20,090 nt of DNA from positions 1 to 20,090 of the IMG/VR virus record IMGVR_UViG_3300036046_000176. One strand, 5' to 3'. The DNA comes from a virus. Under the pieces are notes generated by a model. That model was not told where the DNA came from, made no database searches, and saw only the letters and a list, made by a program, of their open reading frames with translations. This document shows positions 1 to 5,324 of this stretch, piece after piece; the stretch's first letter is position 1; each line of letters starts with the position of its first letter. The translations under genes and the position numbers were made by a program.

Positions 1-102
1 GTGATCACCTGGCGGCTGAACGGCCGCGTGCCGTCGTCCCGGCGGTCGCAGCAGTTCGTGATCGAGAACGCGAACCGGCTGTCAAGGACAATCGTCCTGT
101 GA
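1..102 (+). CDS. 3' end of an unrecognised CDS (partial)
   Basis: Frame 1 is open from the window edge to a TGA at 100-102, giving 33 codons that end in ...NANRLSRTIVL. Third positions are mostly G or C, as in the coding regions further on, which favours a real C-terminus over chance. The first codon of the window happens to be GTG, but this is probably internal to a longer gene beginning outside. I do not recognise the fragment and see no domain motif. The next gene starts 400 bases later, so this gene is not tightly coupled to the methyltransferases. The main alternative is that this short open stretch is not coding. Confidence 0.35.
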   Translation: MITWRLNGRVPSSRRSQQFVIENANRLSRTIVL

Positions 103-263
103 CCGAATTTTCCGGTGTACATCGCAGGGCCTTACAGTTTCCGACCGGGGCGCTAGAAAAGGGATATGCTCGGGAGAGGAGCGCGCAGGCAAAGGCCGCG
201 CCGCTGGCTTCCGGGGTCCAGACAGGGAACCAGAGGGGTCCATCCCGCTAACCCACTGATATC

Positions 264-293
264 TTGGTTCCTTCCTGGCCATATTCGTATGCT
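264..293 (+). promoter_or_regulatory. Weak sigma70-like promoter candidate
   Basis: TTGGTT (264-269) and TATGCT (288-293) are separated by 18 bases and point toward the methyltransferase operon. Each box matches only part of the E. coli consensus and alphaproteobacterial promoters are poorly predicted this way, so this is only a candidate. Confidence 0.2.
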
Positions 294-413
294 GGCGGGC
301 GAAGCGCGGCGCATCGCTAGCGACAGGGCCGGATTTTTGGGAAGCCACCCGGAAGCCTGATCCATCTGATCCCGCGCAAACCCCAATGAACACTGGCCTT
401 TGGGCTGGATACC

Positions 414-457
414 CTGGACGCCGCTGGACCCCGAGTGGAGTCCAGCGCGGCGTCCAG
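414..457 (+). promoter_or_regulatory. Long GC-rich hairpin ahead of the ParB-methyltransferase gene
   Basis: The left arm CTGGACGCCGCTGGAC (414-429) pairs with GTCCAGCGCGGCGTCCAG (440-457), leaving a two-base bulge in the right arm and a ten-base loop. All 16 bases of the left arm are paired. No run of T follows, so it is not a classic intrinsic terminator. It ends 49 bases before the ATG at 507 and could be a leader-RNA structure or a protein binding site. Each arm carries TGGAC twice, so a DNA-binding site made of repeated half-sites is possible. Confidence 0.6.
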
Positions 458-506
458 TGTCCGGAATCTAGCCAGCATCCACCATCACATCGGAAACCAC
501 CCGACC

Positions 507-1847
507 ATGACGCTGAGCTTCGCCCCAGAGCGGATCGAGACCTGGCCGCTGGCCAGGCTCCAGCCCTATGCCCGTAATGCGAAGGCGCATGGCGCAGACC
601 AGGTCGCCAAAATCGCCGCCAGCATGGCCGAGTTCGGCTGGACCGTCCCGTGCCTCGTGGCCGAGGACGGCGAGCTCATCGCGGGCCATGGCCGCGTGTT
701 GGCAGCGACGCAGCTCGGTCTGACGGAAGCGCCGGTGATCGTGATCGGGCACCTGACCGAGGCGCAGCGCCGGGCCTATCGGATCGCGGACAACAAGCTG
801 ACCGAACTCGGCACCTGGGACGAGGCGCTGCTGTCGGCGGAACTGAACGACCTGCTGGCCGAGGATTTCGACCTGTCTCTGGTCGGCTTCTCGGACGGCG
901 AGTTGGACAAGCTGCTGGCCTTCGTGCCGGAGGGGGACGGTGAAGAAGGTGGCGCCGGGGGCTCCGTGCCGCCGGTGACCATCCCCGAACCGCCGCGCAA
1001 TCCGGCGTCAAGGACGGGTGATCTCTGGATCCTCGGCGACCACCGCCTCCTCTGCGGCGACAGCACCAGCACTGCTGATGTACGACGTCTAATGAACGGT
1101 GAGCGCGCGGTGCTGTTCGCGACCGACCCGCCGTATCTCGTCGACTACGATGGCTCCAACCATCCGACCCGCAACAAGGATTGGTCGGCGTCCTACGGCA
1201 CCACCTGGGACGACAGTTCGCAGGGGGCGGAACTCTACGACGGGTTCATCGCCGCCGCCGTGGCGGAAGCCATCGCCGAGGACGCCGCCTGGTACTGCTG
1301 GCACGCTTCGCGCCGCCAGGCGATGCTGGAAGCCTGCTGGGAGAAGGCCGGGGCCTTCGTCCATCAGCAGATCATCTGGGTGAAGGACCGCGGGGTGCTC
1401 ACCCGCTCGCATTACCTCTGGAAGCACGAACCCTGCTTCATGGGGTGGCGTCGGCCGAACCGCCCGCCGAAGGTGGCCGAGGAAACCCTGCCATCGACCT
1501 GGGCGCTGCCCAGCTTCGCGAAGGACGACCGGCCCGACCATCCGACCCCGAAACCTCTGGACGCGTTCGGGATCCCGATGCGGCAGCACGTAGCACGGGG
1601 CGGCCTTTGTTACGAGCCGTTCTCGGGGTCTGGTTCGCAGGTCATGGCAGGCGAGGCCAATGGCCGCCGCGTCTTCGCGATGGAAATCAGCCCGGCCTAT
1701 GTCGATGTCGCCGTCGAACGCTGGCAGGCCGAGACCGGCCGCAATGCGATCCTCGACGGTGACGGCCGGACCTTCGCGCAGGTGAGAAGCGAGCGGCTGG
1801 GGGATGCCCCGACCGCGCCTGAAACGCAACCCGAAGCCGCCGCGTGA
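507..1847 (+). CDS. ParB-like domain fused to a DNA amino-methyltransferase (N4-cytosine/N6-adenine type)
   Basis: The product (446 aa from the ATG at 507) should transfer a methyl group from S-adenosylmethionine to an exocyclic amino group of adenine or cytosine in phage DNA. Residues about 8-100 look like a ParB/sulfiredoxin-type domain with the box ELIAGHGR. The catalytic motif IV, DPPY, is at about 207-210, HPTPKP at 345-350 and the SAM-binding motif I, FSGSGS, at about 372-377 followed by an acidic residue in FAMEIS. Motif IV before motif I is the beta-class order. An in-frame GTG at 435 would add 24 residues but lies in a hairpin loop, so I prefer 507, although its ribosome binding site is weak. 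The 3' end overlaps the next methyltransferase gene. Such ParB-methyltransferase fusions are common in prophages and usually lack a partner restriction enzyme. Whether the target is adenine or cytosine cannot be read from the sequence. Confidence 0.88.
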   Translation: MTLSFAPERIETWPLARLQPYARNAKAHGADQVAKIAASMAEFGWTVPCLVAEDGELIAGHGRVLAATQLGLTEAPVIVIGHLTEAQRRAYRIADNKLTELGTWDEALLSAELNDLLAEDFDLSLVGFSDGELDKLLAFVPEGDGEEGGAGGSVPPVTIPEPPRNPASRTGDLWILGDHRLLCGDSTSTADVRRLMNGERAVLFATDPPYLVDYDGSNHPTRNKDWSASYGTTWDDSSQGAELYDGFIAAAVAEAIAEDAAWYCWHASRRQAMLEACWEKAGAFVHQQIIWVKDRGVLTRSHYLWKHEPCFMGWRRPNRPPKVAEETLPSTWALPSFAKDDRPDHPTPKPLDAFGIPMRQHVARGGLCYEPFSGSGSQVMAGEANGRRVFAMEISPAYVDVAVERWQAETGRNAILDGDGRTFAQVRSERLGDAPTAPETQPEAAA

Positions 1848-2946
1848 CATGCATGACCTGGCTTTATCTTCCTTCGGACGCGCTTCCGGGGTCGGAGACG
1901 CATGCCTGTTCGGCCTCTCGCTCTGTTCCGGCGCGGGCGGTCTCGATCTCGGGCTCACCATCGCCATCCCCGGATATCGTGCTGTGGGCCATGTCGAACG
2001 GGAAACCTTCGCCGCAGCCACTCTCGTGGCGCGGATGGAAGACGCGTCCATGGATCAGGCTGTTGTCTGGGACGACGTTGCAACCTTCGACGGCCGCCCA
2101 TGGCGTGGCGCGGTGGACATCGTCACTGCGGGATATCCGTGCCAGCCGTTCTCGGTCGCAGGCCGACGGCTCGGTGCCGATGATCCACGCCACCTCTGGC
2201 CGCATGTCGCGCGCATCATCGGCGAGGTCGAGCCGCCCTTCGTCTTCCTCGAGAATGTCGCCCATCATCTCCGCCTCGGCTTCCCCGAAGTCGCCGCAGG
2301 ACTGGTCGGCATGGGCTACCGCCTTGCGGCAGGCCTCTTCACGGCGGCGGAGGTCGGCGCACCCCACAAGCGCGAGAGACTGTTCATCCTTGCGATCCGC
2401 GACGGGGACGAGTTGGCCGACCCCGCGCGCCTGCTCTGGAACCCGGTCGAGTGGCGGGAACCGGACGGAGCTGTTGCGGCTCTGGCCGACGCCCCGGGCC
2501 AGCGCCAACGAGAACCGGCAGACGAAGCCGACGCCATCGCAGGAATCGGGCCAGCATGGGATGAACCTCGCGACTACGGCCGCTATGTGGCCGACGCCCA
2601 TGGCGAACGATGGGTGCAAGCCGAGCGCAGGCAATCGCCGCTCGGCCGACCTGACGCATTCGGCGGGGCTGTGGATGACGCCGACGGCGCGCGATCACAA
2701 GGACGGGGCGACGAGCCTTGCCAACACGCCGGTGAACGGGCTGCTTGGCCGCCAGGTCCTGGTGACGCCGATGGCTGGGAGCGATACCTCCGATGCGCGC
2801 CGGACCTTGAACCCGCTGTTCGTCGAGGCGCTGATGGGCTGGCCCACCGGGTGGACCGGCTTCGGCTCTGCGGCAACGGCGTGGTCCCCTTGGTTGCGGC
2901 GCATGCGCTGCGAGCTCTCGCGGCTGAATTGCTGGCCGATGGATGA
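1804..2946 (+). CDS. DNA cytosine-5 methyltransferase (frame-1 reading)
   Basis: This 380-residue product should methylate carbon 5 of cytosine. The motifs are in order: SAM-binding motif I CSGAGGLDLG (41-50), catalytic motif IV PCQPFSVAG (112-120, nucleophile Cys113), ENV (150-152), RERLFIL (190-196), and a late GNGVVP (357-362) matching motif X. The middle (about 205-325) is a low-complexity variable region with repeated ADA/ADG units, where the target recognition domain normally lies. The gene overlaps the preceding one by 44 bases; a second ATG at 1849 (residue 16) is an alternative start. Codon use is G/C-ending up to about 2460 and then clearly poorer in this frame, while frame 2 becomes G/C-ending and carries its own family-like protein text. 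Frame 1 is therefore a complete, motif-bearing reading, but its last 160 residues are in competition with the overlapping frame. Confidence 0.8.
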   Translation: MPRPRLKRNPKPPRDMHDLALSSFGRASGVGDACLFGLSLCSGAGGLDLGLTIAIPGYRAVGHVERETFAAATLVARMEDASMDQAVVWDDVATFDGRPWRGAVDIVTAGYPCQPFSVAGRRLGADDPRHLWPHVARIIGEVEPPFVFLENVAHHLRLGFPEVAAGLVGMGYRLAAGLFTAAEVGAPHKRERLFILAIRDGDELADPARLLWNPVEWREPDGAVAALADAPGQRQREPADEADAIAGIGPAWDEPRDYGRYVADAHGERWVQAERRQSPLGRPDAFGGAVDDADGARSQGRGDEPCQHAGERAAWPPGPGDADGWERYLRCAPDLEPAVRRGADGLAHRVDRLRLCGNGVVPLVAAHALRALAAELLADG

Positions 2947-2959
2947 GGTGGCGGCATGA
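2405..2959 (+). other. Overlapping +1-frame coding text: alternative methyltransferase C-terminal half
   Basis: Frame 2 is open across the whole second half of the C5 methyltransferase gene and ends in a TGA (2957-2959) that overlaps the next ATG (2956) as ATGA. It contains spaced WPTP-type units (tryptophan codons at 2414, 2483 and 2588, with WMTP at 2672) and then LNPLFVEALMGWPTGWT, a block I recall from the C-terminus of phage cytosine methyltransferases. Its third codon positions are overwhelmingly G or C from about 2480 to the stop, unlike those of frame 1. There is no strong start: candidates are TTG 2390, TTG 2474 and ATG 2561. I see no canonical slippery heptamer. It may be reached by ribosomal frameshifting, be a separate overlapping gene, or be the original 3' half after a frameshift mutation. 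Confidence 0.6.
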
Positions 2960-3222
2960 AGCAGTCGCGCGCCATGTCGCTGGTAGAGTCCGTCGCCAAT
3001 GTAGTCGTAGGCTACGGCGTCGCCGTGGTGACGCAGATCATGATCTTCCCGGTCTTCGGGCTGCACACGACACTGGCGCAGAACCTGAAGATGGGCGCGG
3101 CGTTCACTTTGGTGAGCATCGCGCGGTCCTACGTCCTGCGGCGGCTGTTCGAACGGGTCAGGGTTGCCAATCGCTCCGGCGACCATGGCGGACGTGCAGA
3201 ACCCGCACCGCACCGTCGATGA
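2956..3222 (+). CDS. Small two-helix membrane protein, DUF7220-like
   Basis: The 88-residue product begins MKQSRAMSLVESVANVVVGY and has two hydrophobic segments, about residues 10-34 and 45-62, followed by the basic stretch RRLFERVRV. That arrangement, and the text as I remember it, match a small prophage-associated family (DUF7220) of unknown function. The start overlaps the TGA of the upstream frame 2 as ATGA, which suggests translational coupling with the methyltransferase operon. The last 65 bases overlap the 3' end of the convergent toxin gene, and the residues encoded there (ANRSGDHGG onward) look less conserved than the rest. A second open frame starting at 2943 has poor protein text and is rejected. 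Confidence 0.75.
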   Translation: MKQSRAMSLVESVANVVVGYGVAVVTQIMIFPVFGLHTTLAQNLKMGAAFTLVSIARSYVLRRLFERVRVANRSGDHGGRAEPAPHRR

Positions 3223-3469
3223 CGGCATAGTAGATCCGCCAGCGCGTCGCCTTTCCGTAGAGCGCGCGACGGACGGCCACATCGAATTCACGCGACTCCG
3301 GGGCAATCGGATGCGCGTCGGGCATCGCGCCAAGGGCGAGGATGGTGTCGCGGATGCCCGCCAGCCATTCGTCCGCCGCCCTAGGATTGCGATCGCGCAG
3401 GTAAGTCCATGACGCTGTCAGATCATCCGCCGCGTTCGGCGTGATGATCACCGGGAGAGGGGAAGTCAT
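3158..3469 (-). CDS. RelE/ParE-family toxin of a type II toxin-antitoxin pair
   Basis: The 103-residue product starts MTSPLPVIITPNAADDL and has the RelE/ParE layout: an N-terminal strand, two helices (DDLTASWTYLRDRNPRAADEWLAGI), then strands including ATRWRIYYAVIDGAVRVLHVRHGR. Family members either cleave mRNA at the ribosome (RelE) or poison DNA gyrase (ParE); the sequence alone does not decide which. The ATG at 3469 overlaps the TGA of the antitoxin gene as ATGA, the standard coupled arrangement. The open frame extends 43 codons further upstream, but that part is antisense-quality text inside the antitoxin. The 3' end runs 65 bases into the convergent DUF7220-like gene. Confidence 0.85.
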   Translation of the reverse strand: MTSPLPVIITPNAADDLTASWTYLRDRNPRAADEWLAGIRDTILALGAMPDAHPIAPESREFDVAVRRALYGKATRWRIYYAVIDGAVRVLHVRHGRRSDWQP

Positions 3470-3741
3470 TTCGTCTTGGCGAGGCCGTCGAAGAACGTGC
3501 CCGCGTCGGTACCTTGACCGGCACGGGCCTGCGTCAGACCCTTGCGGATCCCCGCGACCGTTTCGGCATAGTCGAGCTGGTCCTGCATCTCCTGCCAAGC
3601 GGCGGCATCTATAACGACAACGGAAGGCTTGCCGTTCACGGTCAGGATCTGCGGCCGACCGGTCTCCTTGATCTGCGCGATCAGACGCGCCGAATCCCGC
3701 TTGAACTCGGTCAGCGGGCTGATGTCCTTGGTGATGTTCAT
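3466..3741 (-). CDS. Phd/YefM-family antitoxin
   Basis: The 91-residue product begins MNITKDISPLTEFKRD and contains the typical antitoxin core ARLIAQIKETGRPQILTVNGKPSVVVIDAAAWQEM, the dimerising DNA-binding domain of the Phd/YefM family. The C-terminal part (about 60-91) would be the flexible toxin-neutralising segment. I place the start at 3741 rather than at the upstream ATG (3762) because MNITKDISPL matches the family start and a GGGAGG precedes it at 8 bases. The gene lies directly upstream of and overlaps the toxin gene. It would bind the toxin and repress the pair through the inverted repeat upstream. Confidence 0.88.
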   Translation of the reverse strand: MNITKDISPLTEFKRDSARLIAQIKETGRPQILTVNGKPSVVVIDAAAWQEMQDQLDYAETVAGIRKGLTQARAGQGTDAGTFFDGLAKTK

Positions 3742-3756
3742 GACTGGCCTCCCGGC

Positions 3757-3804
3757 GCGCATCGAATTAGGTGCGAATATAGCGCCTTTTCCGATGCGCG
3801 TCGA
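3757..3804 (-). promoter_or_regulatory. Promoter and inverted repeat upstream of the Phd/RelE pair
   Basis: On the minus strand TCGACG (3799-3804) and TATATT (3776-3781) are separated by 17 bases, a plausible sigma70-type promoter 35 bases ahead of the antitoxin start. Perfect 8-base inverted arms GCGCATCG (3757-3764) and CGATGCGC (3792-3799) bracket the -10 box. This is where an autorepressing Phd-type antitoxin would be expected to bind. Confidence 0.45.
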
Positions 3805-3816
3805 GATGTTCTGCGC

Positions 3817-4329
3817 TTACTTCAGGGCGTAGACCCGCCCGCGTCCTTCGACCTTCTCGGAGGTCACCTCGAGCCCGAGCTTCTTCTTCAGGGGGCCCGC
3901 CATGGCCCCTCGGACCGTGTGACCAGCCCATTCGAGCGCGGTTGCGATCTCCTCGATGGTGGCGCCGCCCGGTGCGCGAAGCATTTCGATAAGGACGTCT
4001 TGCTTGGTGCCTTTCCGGCGCAGGACCGGTGCGGTGACGATTTCGGCTGGTGTCGTGGTGGCCTCAGCCTCCGTGATCCCGAGCGTGGTCTGTGCCAGCG
4101 GCGTCGCGCGCAGGGTGATCGGGCCGCGCTCCTCGTCGTGCCGCCAGACGGTGTTGAGGTCGGTGGCGGGGATTTCCTCGATCAGCCCGAGCTTCAGGAG
4201 GCTCTTGCAGACATTGCCGACTGCGCCGCCCTTCAGCTTGGCGGTGACGGGAAAGACCGCGCCTTCGTCGCGCGCGCAGGCCGCCGAGAGGACAACAGCT
4301 TGGGTATCGGTCAGCTGGATCTGGGTCAT
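3817..4329 (-). CDS. DUF3489 domain protein
   Basis: The 170-residue protein ends in a winged-helix-like module, GTKQDVLIEMLRAPGGATIEEIATALEW (about 107-134) followed by HTVRGAMAGPLKKKLGLEVTSEKVEGRGRVYAL, which I recognise as DUF3489. The N-terminal part (MTQIQLTDTQAVVLSAACAR) resembles a second helix-turn-helix-like segment and is joined by a linker rich in Thr, Ala and Glu. Function is unknown; a nucleic-acid-binding or regulatory role is an inference from the fold. It lies 96 bases downstream of a small conserved gene on the same strand, and the toxin-antitoxin pair follows 75 bases later. I associate DUF3489 genes with alphaproteobacterial prophages and integrated elements. Confidence 0.82.
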   Translation of the reverse strand: MTQIQLTDTQAVVLSAACARDEGAVFPVTAKLKGGAVGNVCKSLLKLGLIEEIPATDLNTVWRHDEERGPITLRATPLAQTTLGITEAEATTTPAEIVTAPVLRRKGTKQDVLIEMLRAPGGATIEEIATALEWAGHTVRGAMAGPLKKKLGLEVTSEKVEGRGRVYALK

Positions 4330-4384
4330 GGGGTCGTCTCCGTTCTCAGGGCCGCGACTGCCGCTGCCCTCCTACGACCCCAAG

Positions 4385-4401
4385 CCGCGCTGGGCGCGCG
4401 G
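4385..4401. repeat. Small perfect GC hairpin between two minus-strand genes
   Basis: CCGCGC (4385-4390) pairs with GCGCGG (4396-4401) around a five-base loop, in the 96-base gap between the DUF3489 gene and the small gene upstream of it. There is no T tract on the minus-strand side, so a terminator role is doubtful. Confidence 0.35.
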
Positions 4402-4425
4402 CGTGAGTTTTGGCATCGGAGGTGG

Positions 4426-4650
4426 TCAGATGGCGTGTTCGCCTTCCCTGAAGGCGCTGTCGCTGATCTCGCGCAGCTTGGCGCGGTAGTGGTTCAGGGT
4501 GCCGACATGGCCCCAATTGATCTCGTCGGGGTGGGTCTCGAAATGGTCTGCGCTCAGGGCGGCGAGGCGTTCCAGCATCAGGTCGATCTCGGTCTTCGCT
4601 GCGATGAAGGCGTCGAGGGCTTTCGTGTTCTCCTGTGCGCGGCGGGTCAT
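4426..4650 (-). CDS. Small conserved hypothetical protein
   Basis: The 74-residue product begins MTRRAQENTKALDAFIAAK and reads as a mostly helical, charged, soluble protein (IDLMLERLAALSADHFET, HVGTLNHYRAKLREISDSAF). I do not recognise a named domain. The ATG at 4650 is chosen over an upstream in-frame ATG (4764) because AAGGAG sits 8 bases ahead of it and the upstream residues fall in the divergent regulatory region. It leads a minus-strand group with DUF3489 and the toxin-antitoxin pair, and diverges from the terminase operon. Good codon use and a strong ribosome binding site argue that it is real. Confidence 0.72.
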   Translation of the reverse strand: MTRRAQENTKALDAFIAAKTEIDLMLERLAALSADHFETHPDEINWGHVGTLNHYRAKLREISDSAFREGEHAI

Positions 4651-4712
4651 TCTGGTGGCTCCTTGGGTCGAGTTGCATCGCTTCGTTGGAGTGACGTTCG
4701 CTCTGTCCGCGA

Positions 4713-4733
4713 CGCTTATCAACTCGATAAGCG
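4713..4733. promoter_or_regulatory. Perfect inverted repeat between divergent operons (candidate operator)
   Basis: CGCTTATC (4713-4720) and GATAAGCG (4726-4733) form perfect 8-base arms around AACTC. The site lies in the 113-base gap between the leftward small gene (start 4650) and the rightward terminase small subunit (start 4764), where a repressor could control both directions. AT-rich boxes TAGAAT (4741-4746) and GATAAT (4747-4752) beside it could be -10 elements for the late operon, though without a good -35. No T tract follows, so an operator is likelier than a terminator. Confidence 0.55.
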
Positions 4734-4763
4734 CATGGTTTAGAATGATAATCGGAGCCACCA

Positions 4764-5324
4764 ATGCAGGGCATGAGCGAGCGCCAGTACGCTGCCCATG
4801 TCGGGCTGTCGCGGGGCGCGATCCAGAAGGCGAAGACGGCCGAACGGCTGGTCCTCTATCCCGACGGCAGCATCAACGCGGTGGCCAGCGATGCGCGACG
4901 GGCGGATGCGACCGATCCGTCGAAAACCCGCAAGCCGCCCGAACCGAAGCTGAAGCCTGTCCCAGAGGCCGCGGTGACCGCTGTCGGCGACACGCTCCGC
5001 GAACAGGGGCTGGCAGTCCCTGCGGTCGGCGGCGGCACGACCTTCCTGCAGGCCAAGACCGCGAACGAGGTGCTGAAGGCGCAGGAACGGCGGATCCGGC
5101 TTCAGAAGCTGAAGGGGGAGTTGATCGAGCGGGCCCGGGCGCTGTCGCTGGTGTTTCGCCTCGCGCGGGAGGTGCGGGACGCGTGGGTGAACTGGCCTGC
5201 GCGCGCGGCGGCGCTGATGGCGGCCGATCTTGGCGTCGAGCCAGCCGCGATGCAGAAGGTCCTTGAGAAACATGTCCGTGCCCACCTCGACGAGCTTGCC
5301 GAGGTCCGGCCTGACTTCCGATGA
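4764..5324 (+). CDS. Terminase small subunit-like DNA packaging protein
   Basis: The 186-residue product begins MQGMSERQYAAHVGLSRGAIQKAK, a helix-turn-helix like that of the lambda Nu1-type small terminase subunits, which bind the packaging site on phage DNA. A Pro- and Lys-rich linker (about 50-75) leads to a helical segment (KTANEVLKAQERRIRLQKLKGEL) and a C-terminal region that would contact the large subunit. A GGAG lies about 6 bases before the ATG. The 3' end overlaps the large subunit gene by 53 bases, the usual arrangement. Similar proteins are sometimes labelled 'elements of external origin'. Assignment rests on the fold-like start, length and position directly before the large subunit. 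Confidence 0.78.
   Translation: MQGMSERQYAAHVGLSRGAIQKAKTAERLVLYPDGSINAVASDARRADATDPSKTRKPPEPKLKPVPEAAVTAVGDTLREQGLAVPAVGGGTTFLQAKTANEVLKAQERRIRLQKLKGELIERARALSLVFRLAREVRDAWVNWPARAAALMAADLGVEPAAMQKVLEKHVRAHLDELAEVRPDFR

Larger units (their letters stand above)
103..506. other. Gene-free stretch ahead of the methyltransferase genes
   Basis: About 400 bases hold only short open frames without recognisable protein text. What can be seen is a weak promoter-like pair (264-293) and a long hairpin just ahead of the methyltransferase start (414-457). There is no tRNA-like fold, no repeat array and no clear terminator behind the upstream gene. A GTG at 435 is in frame with the methyltransferase, but it falls inside the hairpin loop and the extra residues it would add do not look conserved. 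Confidence 0.5.

Noticed and set aside
435-506. GTG start giving a 24-residue longer ParB-methyltransferase
   Set aside because: The GTG lies in the loop of the 414-457 hairpin, lacks a Shine-Dalgarno, and the added residues do not resemble the family.
1089-2051. Minus-strand open frame of 320 codons
   Set aside because: It is antisense to the two methyltransferase genes over their catalytic motifs.
2460-2490. Canonical ribosomal slippery heptamer to explain the frame-2 methyltransferase reading
   Set aside because: No X XXY YYZ heptamer in phase was found near the change of codon preference, so frameshifting there would need a non-standard mechanism.
2943-3230. Plus-strand frame starting at 2943
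   Set aside because: Its product is a run of Arg-rich, low-complexity text; the frame starting at 2956 over the same bases encodes the recognisable membrane protein.
3514-4743. Plus-strand open frame of 409 codons
   Set aside because: It runs antisense to the antitoxin, DUF3489 and small-protein genes, which have recognisable family text, ribosome binding sites and good codon use; the plus-strand text has none.
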